In this document: positions 15,820 through 24,592 of the stretch, piece after piece
How positions within the stretch are numbered: the first letter of the stretch is position 1
Layout of the letters: each line of letters begins with the position of its first letter
From: JAEYZM01 sp943372195
GTDB taxonomy: Bacteria; Bacteroidota; Bacteroidia; Sphingobacteriales; Sphingobacteriaceae
Assembly (NCBI GenBank): GCA_943372195.1
Contig: CALRXS010000001.1
Span: forward strand, 62,001 to 126,000
DNA length: 64,000 nt
Direction: 5' to 3'
Made by a program: the position numbers and the translations under genes
The notes under the pieces: generated by a model
Database searches by the model: none
What the model was told of the DNA's origin: nothing
What the model saw: only the letters and a program-made list of their open reading frames with translations

Positions 15820-17436
15820 TTATTTTTTCTTGCCGTATTTAAACTCAGCAGCGGCTTCTATGAATTTCACAAAAATCGGGTGAGGATTAGCTACAGTACT
15901 TTTCAACTCTGGATGGAACTGACTAGCTACGAAGAATGGATGGTTTTTTAATTCAACCATTTCTACTAGTCCGGTTTCTGGGTTCGTACCTGAAGTGATC
16001 ATGCCAGCATCATTGTATTGCTTAATAAACTTGTTATTAAACTCATAACGGTGACGATGACGCTCTCTAATTTTAGTTTTACCATAAATAGAGTAGGCTT
16101 TAGTTCCTCTTTGAATTTCGCAGATATATGAACCTAAACGCATAGTACCACCTTTTTTCTTGATGTTTTTTTGATCTTCCATCATATCGATGACAGGGTA
16201 CTTAGATTTCTCATCCATTTCTGTTGAGTGTGCACCTTTTAGTTTTAACACATTTCTGCCAAATTCAATTACTGCACATTGCATTCCTAAACAGATTCCG
16301 AAGAATGGAATGTTGTTTTCTCTTACAAATTTAATAGCCTCTAATTTGCCTTCTATCCCTCTACTACCAAATCCCGGTGCTACTAAAACTCCATCTAAAT
16401 GCCCAAGTTTCTCTTTCACATTATTAGCTGTGATTTGCTCTGAATGTATATATTCAACATTAACCTTGCACTCATTACTTGCACCTGCATGTATAAAAGC
16501 TTCTGTGATTGACTTGTAAGCATCAGGTAATTCAACGTATTTACCCACTAATGCAACTTTAACATCTTTTGTTGGGTTTTTTAACCTACCTAAAAAGTCT
16601 TTCCATCTTTCTAAATCGGGCTCACCTTTTAGTGGTAATTTCAATTTAGTTAATACCGTTTTGTCTAAATTCTCTTTTAACATCAATAATGGCACATCAT
16701 AAATAGTTGATGCATCAATTGACTCAATAACCGAGTTGATGTTAACATTACAGAACTGAGCAATTTTTTTACGTATTTCTGTATTAATCGGATGTTCAGT
16801 TCTACAAACTAATATATCAGGTTGAATTCCGTACTCTAACAACATTTTCACAGAGTGTTGAGTAGGTTTTGTTTTTAATTCACCTGCAGCAGCTAAAAAC
16901 GGAATTAAAGTTAAATGAATAACTATCGCATTGTTAGCGCCTACTTCCCATTTAAACTGTCTTACAGCCTCAATGTATGGTAATGATTCAATATCACCAA
17001 CAGTGCCACCTAATTCTGTTATTACGATATCAAAATCACCAGATTCTCCTAAAATTCTGATGTTTCTCTTAATCTCGTCAGTAATATGTGGAATTACCTG
17101 CACGGTTTTACCTAAGTATTTACCTTCACGCTCTTGATTAATGACATTCTGATATATTCTACCGGTTGTAATATTATTAGCCTGTGAGGTAGGTGCATTT
17201 AAGAAACGCTCATAGTGACCAAGGTCTAAATCTGTCTCTGCACCATCATCTGTCACATAACATTCGCCATGTTCATAAGGGTTTAATGTTCCTGGGTCAA
17301 TATTAATATAAGGGTCAAACTTTTGAATGGTTACTCGGTAACCTCTTGATTGTAAAAGCTTAGCTAGTGAAGCGGAGATGATGCCCTTACCTAATGAGGA
17401 AGTAACACCGCCCGTAACGAAAACATATTTGGTCAT
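15820..17436 (-). CDS. pyrG: CTP synthase
   Basis: Makes CTP from UTP, ATP and glutamine. The 538-residue protein has both domains: an amidoligase with the P-loop FVTGGVTSSLGKGIISASLA at residues 6-25, and a C-terminal class I glutamine amidotransferase with the nucleophile block FFGICLGMQCAVIEF and the closing FHPELKS. It is complete and of normal length. A TAGTTTTG -7 element lies about 50 bp upstream, and the leader contains a small inverted repeat (AATACT at 17454-17459 with AGTATT at 17470-17475). Whether this controls expression is not known. Confidence 0.98.
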   Translation of the reverse strand: MTKYVFVTGGVTSSLGKGIISASLAKLLQSRGYRVTIQKFDPYINIDPGTLNPYEHGECYVTDDGAETDLDLGHYERFLNAPTSQANNITTGRIYQNVINQEREGKYLGKTVQVIPHITDEIKRNIRILGESGDFDIVITELGGTVGDIESLPYIEAVRQFKWEVGANNAIVIHLTLIPFLAAAGELKTKPTQHSVKMLLEYGIQPDILVCRTEHPINTEIRKKIAQFCNVNINSVIESIDASTIYDVPLLMLKENLDKTVLTKLKLPLKGEPDLERWKDFLGRLKNPTKDVKVALVGKYVELPDAYKSITEAFIHAGASNECKVNVEYIHSEQITANNVKEKLGHLDGVLVAPGFGSRGIEGKLEAIKFVRENNIPFFGICLGMQCAVIEFGRNVLKLKGAHSTEMDEKSKYPVIDMMEDQKNIKKKGGTMRLGSYICEIQRGTKAYSIYGKTKIRERHRHRYEFNNKFIKQYNDAGMITSGTNPETGLVEMVELKNHPFFVASQFHPELKSTVANPHPIFVKFIEAAAEFKYGKKK

Positions 17437-17486
17437 TGTACTGTAGTTTGAGAAATACTGCGAATTGCAAGTATTGTTACGGGATT

Positions 17487-17494
17487 CAAAACTA
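17487..17494 (-). promoter_or_regulatory. -7 element of pyrG
   Basis: TAGTTTTG on minus fits the consensus. The predicted leader of about 45 nt contains a short hairpin. Confidence 0.5.
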
Positions 17495-17540
17495 CAAAAA
17501 ATATATTAAGCTTTTATACGATGTTGATAAGTGAAAAACT

Positions 17541-18557
17541 CTATAGGTATATTTCTTTCTCTTTTTTCAGCCATTCTACCAAACTATCATAGTAAGCTTT
17601 TCTTACTTCTAGGGTCGATAAACTTAGATCGTGCATTCCATTTTTGATAATTCTACGTTCAACGTTTTTCCCTAACTTCAATGCTCTTGATTGTATTTCT
17701 TCAACATTTAAGACTGCATCAGCATACTTAATGCTTTCGGTGTATTGCTTCTCATAATAACTCTTATCTGATGAAAACACTACAATAGGTTCTGCAATAT
17801 TTAATCTGTGTTTTACTTTTTTATGTGATCTATTGATGGCTCTTAACCAACCCGCATCCATTCTGAAGGCAATGATGGGTTTCCATTTTAAATTAAAATC
17901 CCATTCACCTTTATAATCTTTATGAATGCTCTCGCCATATAAACCCGAGAGTCCCTGTGGTAACTTCATCTTCGGCGCAATTAATCCGATACTCGTTACT
18001 ATTGGCACCAACACATTCTCTTCAAATCCAGAATTATTAAAATCTAAAAAAGGAGAGTTTAAGCTTATCGATTGAAATAAATTTTGCCCAGTGCGAGCAT
18101 CCGCATACCTAGCAACAATTAATCCACCTGTAGAATGTGCATTTATATGTATGTAATTATGACCCTCAGCTTTAATGATTTTTAATGCTGAATCTATATC
18201 TGCATAATACTCTTTTAAATTTCTTGCTTGATTCGGATGTTGGTTGCTTTGCATCGACCTACCGTATTTTCTGAGGTCTAATGCATAGAAGTCATAGCCT
18301 TCTTTAAGTAATATTTCTGCAAATTCTGTATTGAAAAAATAATCACAGAAGCCATGTATGTATAGCACAGCCTTCTTAGTTTCCTGATAGCTTTTTTTTC
18401 TAATTAAAGTGCTAACTACCTTGCCTTCGTAATCATCTTGCATTTGAATAGTTCTATATTCAAATCCGTTTTTTAAATAATCTTCTCGATACTGCGCATT
18501 CGCATTTGTATTAATGAAGAAAATGATGATTGATAGTATTGCCGCTCTTGTTATCAT
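17541..18557 (-). CDS. Exported alpha/beta hydrolase (serine aminopeptidase S33 type)
   Basis: A 338-residue hydrolase with a cleavable signal peptide (hydrophobic residues 5-16, then NTNANAQ). The oxyanion region is LYIHGFCDYF (66-75), the nucleophile elbow is NAHSTGG (Ser142), and a late GMHDL carries the probable catalytic histidine. The layout is that of monoglyceride-lipase/S33 proteins. The substrate is unknown; the nucleophile motif AHSTG replaces the more common GHSMG. The start overlaps the stop of the upstream outer-membrane gene by 4 bp, so the two form an operon. Confidence 0.75.
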   Translation of the reverse strand: MITRAAILSIIIFFINTNANAQYREDYLKNGFEYRTIQMQDDYEGKVVSTLIRKKSYQETKKAVLYIHGFCDYFFNTEFAEILLKEGYDFYALDLRKYGRSMQSNQHPNQARNLKEYYADIDSALKIIKAEGHNYIHINAHSTGGLIVARYADARTGQNLFQSISLNSPFLDFNNSGFEENVLVPIVTSIGLIAPKMKLPQGLSGLYGESIHKDYKGEWDFNLKWKPIIAFRMDAGWLRAINRSHKKVKHRLNIAEPIVVFSSDKSYYEKQYTESIKYADAVLNVEEIQSRALKLGKNVERRIIKNGMHDLSLSTLEVRKAYYDSLVEWLKKEKEIYL

Positions 18558-19402
18558 TGTAACCTTATTCTATAACTTGTACTTAATCGAAAGTAAGCAT
18601 TATTGCGCATTTTTTCTTCTAAAATATAAGCTCTGTCTAATTTCATTTGACCTGTTCTTATGTTTCTAAATAGACTATGTCCGGCTTCAATTGCCACAAC
18701 AAAATTTTTAAAGAAATACCAATCTGATACTATTCCTAATTGAGTTTCATTTATATATAAATATTCTTTTTCGTTCAAAGTATAACTATTGTTTACTCCT
18801 CTAAGTATAAAACTCAAGTACCAATTTTTATTCATTTTTCTCTCGACAAATAAATTTGCCGGAACATTGCCCCAAATTTTTAATTTATCATTCGGGTAAT
18901 ATTCAATACCAATTATTGGCAAGAAGAAATTCCCCCAAAACTCTTTGTTGTAATATAGTCCGGGTTTAATCTTAAACTTATCATTTACCATATAATTCAC
19001 TGTACTTAATACACCAATTTGAGTGGAGAAATTTGTACTTAAATCGCTGGTATTTTTTCTAAAGAATAGGGTAGTACTTGAACTCCATTTCTCATTAATT
19101 TTTTTATTGACCGATATTGGGAATCCGATACCCTTCAAATTAAAATTTAATGAATCGTATGAATTGATTTGCCAGTTTTCGTAATACGGACTTATAGTTA
19201 CAACCATATCTATTTTTTTGAATTGCAATGGTAAATTAATTCCTGTGAATAGATATTCTGTATTATTCTTCTGCGATAGGGCAGAGCCAAGTCCGAACTC
19301 TGGCGAATAAGCCTTTCGCAAACTTGCTATATCAACATAAGCTTGTGGGTAAACTTTATCGATGCTCGTTAAAAAAAGTATAATTAGTAATTTATACTTC
19401 AA
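18554..19402 (-). CDS. Outer-membrane beta-barrel protein, DUF6268-like
   Basis: A 282-residue exported protein with a signal peptide (KLLIILFLTSIDKVYPQ) followed by alternating hydrophobic/aromatic strands through to the C-terminus, which ends STSYRIRLQ. The pattern suggests a beta-barrel of about 12-14 strands and resembles DUF6268 proteins of Bacteroidota; the assignment is by appearance only. It is 11 bp after kdsB and overlaps the hydrolase gene by 4 bp. It may be part of an envelope operon running from the deoxynucleoside kinase through kdsB to the hydrolase. Confidence 0.6.
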   Translation of the reverse strand: MKYKLLIILFLTSIDKVYPQAYVDIASLRKAYSPEFGLGSALSQKNNTEYLFTGINLPLQFKKIDMVVTISPYYENWQINSYDSLNFNLKGIGFPISVNKKINEKWSSSTTLFFRKNTSDLSTNFSTQIGVLSTVNYMVNDKFKIKPGLYYNKEFWGNFFLPIIGIEYYPNDKLKIWGNVPANLFVERKMNKNWYLSFILRGVNNSYTLNEKEYLYINETQLGIVSDWYFFKNFVVAIEAGHSLFRNIRTGQMKLDRAYILEEKMRNNAYFRLSTSYRIRLQ

Positions 19403-19413
19403 GGTTTAGATGT

Positions 19414-20154
19414 TTAGTTTTTTAAATATACTAAAACTTTTTCTACATCATCTGCGCAATCAATTGCAATACTGTCGAATGTAGTAACTGCTGTTTTGAT
19501 TTTATATCCGTTTTCTAACCAACGTAATTGCTCTAATGATTCAGCTTGCTCTAATGATGAAATTGGTAGTTTAGTTATTTTCTTTAAGACATCCGAAGTA
19601 TAACCATATATACCAATATGTTGGTAATAGTTAAATTTTTTCAACCATTCATTTCTTGCAACATTTCTTAAATGAGGTATGCATTCTCTACTGAAATACA
19701 TTGCAAAAGAATTATGATCGATTATTACTTTCGGAGTATTGTTGTTGAACAGTGTTTCTTCTGATTCGATTTTTTTTACAAGAGTAGCGATGTCTGTTTG
19801 AGGGTCATCGAAACATTTACAGAGCAATGAAATTTGATCTGGATTTATAAGTGGTTCATCACCTTGAATGTTTATGATAACGTCGCAATCATCAAGCTGT
19901 TCAAGTACTTCAGCGCATCTATCAGTTCCGCTGGTATGATCTACAGATGTCATAATTGCTTTAGCGCCGATACTTATTGCATGATCATAAATTCTCTGAT
20001 CATCAGTGGCTATAATAACATCTTTTAACAAAGAGCATTTTTTACTTTGTTCGTAAACTCTTTGAATCATTGTTTTACCTGCTAAGTCTATTAATGGCTT
20101 TCCCGGAAATCGGGTAGAAGCATAACGAGCAGGTATAACACCGTAGATGTTCAT
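19414..20154 (-). CDS. kdsB: 3-deoxy-manno-octulosonate cytidylyltransferase
   Basis: Activates Kdo as CMP-Kdo for lipopolysaccharide inner-core synthesis. The 246-residue protein starts with the nucleotide-binding block VIPARYASTRFPGKPL and has the later INIQGDEPLINPD metal-binding segment, both diagnostic. It lies one base after the deoxynucleoside kinase gene. Together with the heptose kinase at 28864 it shows that this organism makes a Kdo/heptose-containing LPS. Confidence 0.96.
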   Translation of the reverse strand: MNIYGVIPARYASTRFPGKPLIDLAGKTMIQRVYEQSKKCSLLKDVIIATDDQRIYDHAISIGAKAIMTSVDHTSGTDRCAEVLEQLDDCDVIINIQGDEPLINPDQISLLCKCFDDPQTDIATLVKKIESEETLFNNNTPKVIIDHNSFAMYFSRECIPHLRNVARNEWLKKFNYYQHIGIYGYTSDVLKKITKLPISSLEQAESLEQLRWLENGYKIKTAVTTFDSIAIDCADDVEKVLVYLKN

Positions 20155-20790
20155 TTATTTTTTTGATTTACGCGGTGAGAATAAACTGAATAATTCTGCA
20201 TCTATCTTATTGATGATTTCGCCTAAGTCTTCAGGTTTATCAGCAAAATTAATACGATCTACATTGATGGTTAATAGTTTTCCTTCTTTATATCCATCAA
20301 TCCAGTTTTCATATCTCTCATTTAATTTCGATAGATAATCTAATCTTATGCCCGACTCATATTCTCTGCCTCTTCTTTGAATTTGATTAACTAGAGTAGG
20401 TACAGAAGCTTTAAGGTAAATCAATAAATCTGGTGGTTTGATAAATTCTTTTACCGATTCAAATACGCTTAAATAATTTTGGTAATCACGTGACGACATT
20501 AAGCCCATGTCATGCAAATTTGCAGCAAAGATGTATGCATCTTCATAAATGGTACGATCTTGAACTATATCTTTAGTGCCTCTTTGAATTTCAACAATTT
20601 GTTTGAATCGAGAATTCAAAAAATAGATTTGAAGGTTAAATGCCCAACGCTTCATGTCTTGATAGAAGTCTTCAAGATATGGGTTTTCATCAACGGCTTC
20701 GTATTGCGCTTCCCAATTATAATGTTTAGATAGTAATTCTGTTAATGTTGTTTTCCCGGCTCCGATATTACCTACAATTGCTATATGCAT
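20155..20790 (-). CDS. Deoxynucleoside kinase family protein
   Basis: Phosphorylates deoxynucleosides in the salvage pathway. The 211-residue protein has a P-loop GNIGAGKTT (7-15), the substrate segment ENPYLEDFYQDMKRWAFNLQ (40-59), the DRTIYEDAYIFA block with the catalytic acidic and DR residues, and the lid RRGREYESGI. It resembles bacterial deoxyadenosine/deoxyguanosine kinases; the base preference cannot be read from sequence. The gene abuts kdsB without a gap. Confidence 0.88.
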   Translation of the reverse strand: MHIAIVGNIGAGKTTLTELLSKHYNWEAQYEAVDENPYLEDFYQDMKRWAFNLQIYFLNSRFKQIVEIQRGTKDIVQDRTIYEDAYIFAANLHDMGLMSSRDYQNYLSVFESVKEFIKPPDLLIYLKASVPTLVNQIQRRGREYESGIRLDYLSKLNERYENWIDGYKEGKLLTINVDRINFADKPEDLGEIINKIDAELFSLFSPRKSKK

Positions 20791-20835
20791 GATGCTTTTT
20801 TATTTAAAAACGAATATAAAAGATTTTTTTAAATG

Positions 20836-21831
20836 CTAGAAACTTCTAAAACCTATGATTTCACGAACTTCTTTAATTGTTTTAGATGCACTTTCCCTAG
20901 CTTTTTCTGCACCCATATTTGCTACTTTTTTCAAATAGTCTTTGTCACCTTCAATTTCTTCAATCCTTTTTCTGATAGGTTCTAAGAACTGAATAGTGTC
21001 TTCAGCTAATTGTTTTTTCATATCACCGTAACGAATTTCACATTTATTATACAATGAATTGAAATGATCGTAAGTATCTGCGGATGATACCGCTTTCATA
21101 ATGTCGAATATATTTTGAATGATATCTGGCTTAGCTTGATTCATCTCTATCGGACCTGAATCTGTTACCGCCTTCATTACTTTTTTACGTATCACCTCTG
21201 CTGAATCACCTAAATACACTGCATTGTTTTCTCCTTCTGACTTGCCCATCTTACCCTTACCATCTAGTCCGGGTATCTTCACTAACTCCGTACCAAAATT
21301 AAACGCAGTTGCTTCAGGGAAATATTCAACATTATACATTCTGTTGAACCTATTTCCAAAAGTTCTTGTCATCTCTAAATGCTGCTCTTGATCTTTACCT
21401 ACTGGCACCTTCAATCCTTTGTGAATCAAAATATCAGCTGCCATTAATACAGGGTATGTTAATAATCCCGCATTTACATTATCGGGGTTAGCTCTAACTT
21501 TATCTTTAAATGATGTTGCTCTTTCAAGTTCCCCTAAATAAGCATTCATGTTAAGTAATAAATAAAGTTCTGTTACCTCTGGTACATCAGACTGCACATA
21601 GATAGTTGATTTCTCAGGGTCTATACCAGCAGCTAAATACTCGACTAATACTCTTCGAACATTACCATGTAAATTTTCTGGAGTGGGGTGTGTAGTTAAT
21701 GAATGAAAATCGGCAATGAAAAAGAAGCAATTGTATGCTTCCTGCATTTTAATGAAATTCTTAACTGCACCAAAATAGTTCCCAAGGTGTAAATTACCTG
21801 TCGATCTTATTCCGCTTACTACTGTTTCCAT
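20836..21831 (-). CDS. trpS: Tryptophan--tRNA ligase
   Basis: Charges tRNA-Trp. From the chosen ATG at 21831 the protein is 332 residues and begins METVVSGIRSTGNLHLGNYFGAV, which contains the class I HIGH-like motif GNLHLGNY; the KMSKS equivalent is KMGKSEGEN. A longer frame up to 21915 exists but its extra 28 residues are not conserved, are rich in aromatic residues, and would overlap the divergent plsC gene and its promoter, so the short start is preferred. Normal length for the family. Confidence 0.96.
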   Translation of the reverse strand: METVVSGIRSTGNLHLGNYFGAVKNFIKMQEAYNCFFFIADFHSLTTHPTPENLHGNVRRVLVEYLAAGIDPEKSTIYVQSDVPEVTELYLLLNMNAYLGELERATSFKDKVRANPDNVNAGLLTYPVLMAADILIHKGLKVPVGKDQEQHLEMTRTFGNRFNRMYNVEYFPEATAFNFGTELVKIPGLDGKGKMGKSEGENNAVYLGDSAEVIRKKVMKAVTDSGPIEMNQAKPDIIQNIFDIMKAVSSADTYDHFNSLYNKCEIRYGDMKKQLAEDTIQFLEPIRKRIEEIEGDKDYLKKVANMGAEKARESASKTIKEVREIIGFRSF

Positions 21832-21856
21832 AGGCCGAAAATAGTAAAAATAATAG

Positions 21857-21864
21857 TACTTTTG
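21857..21864 (+). promoter_or_regulatory. -7 element 4 bp before plsC ATG
   Basis: TACTTTTG matches TAnnTTTG and is separated from the plsC ATG by only GCGC. A transcript from here would be leaderless. Confidence 0.65.
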
Positions 21865-21868
21865 GCGC

Positions 21869-22591
21869 ATGAAATTGATATTGCAAAAAATCCATTTTTT
21901 CTGGTATATGTTCATGGTTGCATTGACTTTTTATATCATGTACCCTTTGTTTTATTATAATACCAGAAAAGAATCTAGGTATCACAGAGTAGCTAATCTT
22001 CGTAAAATTTGGTGTGATTGGGGTTTCATTTTAGGTTTTTATAGTTACAAGGTTGAATACGAAGCAGATGTAGACTATAATAAACCCATGATCATCGTAG
22101 CGAATCATACTTCATATTTAGATACTCCACTGATTTGTACCGTCATTGCTGGTAATTATCATTTCATGGGTAAAGTTGAATTATTAAAGAACCCTGTATT
22201 AAGATTGTTCTTTCAAACCATCGATGTACCTGTTGATCGCTCTAATAGAATAGCAAGTTATAGAGCTTTGAAAAGGGTAGAGGAGAATATAAAAAACGGA
22301 TTAAGTTTAATATTATATCCAGAAGGAACTATGTCTAAAAATCCACCTATAATGGGTGATTTTAAAGCGGGTGCATTTAAATTGGCAGTTGATACAAAAG
22401 TGCCTATATTACCTATAAGTTTTTTGAATAATTATAAGTTGATGAGGGGGAGCGGACTTAAATTCGGATCAAAGCCGGGAACAATGAGAGTCTTTGTTCA
22501 TAAGCCAATTGAAACGAAAGATCTATCAACAGCAGAAGATTTAGAAAATTTAAGTAAAAAGATTTTCGAAACATTAAATAGTAAATTATAA
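21869..22591 (+). CDS. plsC: 1-acyl-sn-glycerol-3-phosphate acyltransferase
   Basis: Adds the second acyl chain to lysophosphatidic acid in membrane lipid synthesis. The 240-residue protein has an N-terminal membrane segment (residues about 9-29), the catalytic NHTSYLD (79-85, an Hx4D motif), and the substrate-binding YPEGTMS near residue 148-154. A -7 element ends 4 bp before the ATG. gatC begins 4 bp after its stop, so both are on one transcript. Confidence 0.92.
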   Translation: MKLILQKIHFFWYMFMVALTFYIMYPLFYYNTRKESRYHRVANLRKIWCDWGFILGFYSYKVEYEADVDYNKPMIIVANHTSYLDTPLICTVIAGNYHFMGKVELLKNPVLRLFFQTIDVPVDRSNRIASYRALKRVEENIKNGLSLILYPEGTMSKNPPIMGDFKAGAFKLAVDTKVPILPISFLNNYKLMRGSGLKFGSKPGTMRVFVHKPIETKDLSTAEDLENLSKKIFETLNSKL

Positions 22592-22595
22592 CATC

Positions 22596-22892
22596 ATGAA
22601 AATAGATAAAGATTTAGTTGATAAAATTGCTCATTTAGCGAGATTAGAATTTGATGATCAGCAAAAAGTTAAAATTGAACAAGATCTAAATAATATTTTA
22701 AGTTTCATGGAGTCATTAAATGAGTTAGACACTTCTAATGTTGAACCTTTGATTTATATGACTGAAGAAAAGAATGTATTTAGAAAAGATGAGCAAAAGC
22801 AAGAAGTTTCTCATGAAGAGGCGTTGAAAAATGCACCTAAGAAAGATTCTGATTACTTCAGAGTGCCTAAAGTTATTGAACAAAAATCGTAA
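22596..22892 (+). CDS. gatC: Asp-tRNA(Asn)/Glu-tRNA(Gln) amidotransferase subunit C
   Basis: Small stabilising subunit of the GatCAB complex that turns Glu-tRNA(Gln) into Gln-tRNA(Gln). The 98 residues include the N-terminal VDKIAHLARLEFD and NILSFMESLNELDTSNVEP blocks, and the C-terminal DYFRVPKVIEQK, all typical. gatB is 23 kb away at 45805 and gatA is not in the window, so the subunits are scattered, as is common in Bacteroidota. Confidence 0.95.
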   Translation: MKIDKDLVDKIAHLARLEFDDQQKVKIEQDLNNILSFMESLNELDTSNVEPLIYMTEEKNVFRKDEQKQEVSHEEALKNAPKKDSDYFRVPKVIEQKS

Positions 22893-22950
22893 TTAAATAA
22901 TTACACAAAATCCAGTTTCTAATCAATAAAATAAATTAATTTCAAACCCA

Positions 22951-23673
22951 ATGATGAGCAAAGAAGAATTAATTAGATTAGAGAATATTGGTAAAAGGTA
23001 TGAGATTGGTGCCGAAGTTATCAATGCATTACAAGGTGTAAATCTTAGCATATACAAAGGTGAGTTCGTAGCTTTAATGGGCCCATCTGGTTCTGGTAAA
23101 TCAACCTTAATGAATATTATAGGATGTTTAGATACTCCAAGCTTTGGTACCTATATTTTAAATGGTACTAACGTAAGTGAACGTGATGATGATGAGTTAG
23201 CAGAAATTAGAAATAAAGAAATCGGATTCGTTTTTCAAACATTTAATCTATTACCTCGTTCTACGTCTTTAGATAATGTAGCATTACCTTTGGTATATGC
23301 TGGTTTTAGTAAAGCTGAAAGAGATAAAAAGGCTAAAGAATCATTAGAGAACGTAGGCTTAGGGAATCGAATGAGTCATAAGCCGAATGAATTGTCGGGT
23401 GGACAAAGACAAAGAGTGGCAGTAGCAAGGGCTTTAGTGAATAATCCTTCAATCATTTTAGCAGATGAGCCTACAGGGAATTTAGATACTAAAACTTCTA
23501 TTGAAATTATGGGTTTATTAGAAAATATTCATGAGAAGGGTAATACCATTATTTTGGTTACACACGAAGAAGATATTGCAAAACATGCTCATAGAATAGT
23601 AAGAATGCGAGATGGTGGAGTAGAGAGTGATGAAATGAATAATCAAATAACTAGAGTTAGCGAAAGAATATAA
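22951..23673 (+). CDS. ABC transporter ATP-binding protein (MacB/LolD type)
   Basis: A 240-residue ATPase with a Walker A GPSGSGKST (44-52), Q-loop in FVFQTFNLLPRS, signature LSGGQRQRVAVARAL and Walker B ILADEPTGNLD. The FQTFNLLPR and TGNLD features are those of the MacB/LolD/FtsE type VII exporters. No permease is adjacent. The single-copy MacB-like permease at 26409 is the nearest candidate partner, which is inference. The adenosyltransferase gene starts 2 bp after the stop. Confidence 0.9.
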   Translation: MMSKEELIRLENIGKRYEIGAEVINALQGVNLSIYKGEFVALMGPSGSGKSTLMNIIGCLDTPSFGTYILNGTNVSERDDDELAEIRNKEIGFVFQTFNLLPRSTSLDNVALPLVYAGFSKAERDKKAKESLENVGLGNRMSHKPNELSGGQRQRVAVARALVNNPSIILADEPTGNLDTKTSIEIMGLLENIHEKGNTIILVTHEEDIAKHAHRIVRMRDGGVESDEMNNQITRVSERI

Positions 23674-23675
23674 GA

Positions 23676-24230
23676 ATGAAAATATATACTAAAACTGGAG
23701 ATCAGGGATTAACGAGTTTAATTGGTGGGGTAAGAGTTCCTAAAAATCATATTAGAATTGAGGCTTATGGTACTGTAGATGAATTGAATTCATACATCGG
23801 ATTAATAAGAGATCAACAAATACAAGAAGAGCATAAAGAGAATCTTAAAGAGATACAAGATAGATTATTTACTATTGGTTCATCTCTTGCTTCTGACCCC
23901 GAGAAATCAAAAATGAAGATTCCTGATTTATATGAGGAAGACATTGTTTTTTTAGAAAATCAAATGGACAAGATGACTGAAGCCTTGCCAGAGTTAAGAA
24001 ATTTTATTTTACCAGGTGGACATTCAACCGTCTCATATTGCCATTTAGCAAGAGTGGTATGTCGTCGTGCTGAGCGAATTACAGTTCATTTATCGGAGGT
24101 GTCGTACGTAGATGAAATGGCCATTCGTTATTTAAACAGGTTGTCAGATTATTTATTCACACTTTCGAGAAAAATAGCTCAAGATTTGGGTGTAGAGGAA
24201 TATAAATGGATTCCGAGAGTAAACTTATAA
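23676..24230 (+). CDS. ATP:cob(I)alamin adenosyltransferase, PduO type
   Basis: Transfers adenosyl from ATP to cob(I)alamin to make coenzyme B12. The 184-residue protein carries the PduO-type N-terminal ATP-binding block YTKTGDQGLTSLIGG (4-18), the dimer residues in RIEAYGTVDELNSYIG, and the late CRRAERITVH block. No B12 synthesis or B12-dependent enzyme is nearby, so it probably serves salvage. It lies 2 bp after the ABC ATPase gene. Confidence 0.93.
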   Translation: MKIYTKTGDQGLTSLIGGVRVPKNHIRIEAYGTVDELNSYIGLIRDQQIQEEHKENLKEIQDRLFTIGSSLASDPEKSKMKIPDLYEEDIVFLENQMDKMTEALPELRNFILPGGHSTVSYCHLARVVCRRAERITVHLSEVSYVDEMAIRYLNRLSDYLFTLSRKIAQDLGVEEYKWIPRVNL

Positions 24231-24259
24231 ACAGCTATTTGATTTTATCTATTTTATTA

Positions 24260-24267
24260 TAGATTTG
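24260..24267 (+). promoter_or_regulatory. -7 element of the DUF2795-like gene
   Basis: TAGATTTG matches TAnnTTTG, 35 bp before the start codon, so this mRNA would have a normal leader. Confidence 0.55.
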
Positions 24268-24302
24268 CGGAAAAATCATACATAATAACAAAAACTAAGA
24301 CT

Positions 24303-24524
24303 ATGTATTGGACACTAGAATTAGCATCACATTTAGAGGATGCACCTTGGCCGGCAACAAAAGATGAGTTAATAGATTACGCAATTCGTTCAGGTGCACC
24401 TGTTGAAGTAATCGAAAACCTACAAGCATTAGAAGATGATGGAGAGCCATACGAGAATATCGAAGAAATTTGGCCTGATTATCCGACGAAAGATGACTTC
24501 TTTTTTAATGAAGATGAATACTAA
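24303..24524 (+). CDS. DUF2795 family small protein
   Basis: A 73-residue acidic protein. WTLELASHLEDAPWPATKDELIDYAIRSGAP and the following helix VIENLQALEDDGEPYENIEEIWPDYP fit the DUF2795 family, widespread small proteins of unknown function. It has its own -7 element, and its stop is followed within 3 bp by a heptad-repeat hairpin that also holds the stop of convergent ispD. Confidence 0.85.
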   Translation: MYWTLELASHLEDAPWPATKDELIDYAIRSGAPVEVIENLQALEDDGEPYENIEEIWPDYPTKDDFFFNEDEY

Positions 24525-24526
24525 AT

Positions 24527-24592
24527 AAGATGTAAGATGTAGGATGTAAAATGTAGAATTAATTTTACATCTTACATCTTACATCTTACATT
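24527..24592. repeat. Heptad-repeat hairpin between convergent genes
   Basis: The left arm is four 7-bp words (AAGATGT, AAGATGT, AGGATGT, AAAATGT, 24527-24554); the right arm is CTTACAT three times (24571-24591), preceded by TTTTACAT. The arms are inverted copies and can form a stem of about 30 bp. The ispD stop (24586-24588) lies inside. It is probably a bidirectional terminator. Confidence 0.8.

Noticed and set aside
21832..21915. N-terminal extension of trpS
   Set aside because: The added 28 residues are not like TrpS proteins and overlap plsC and its promoter.
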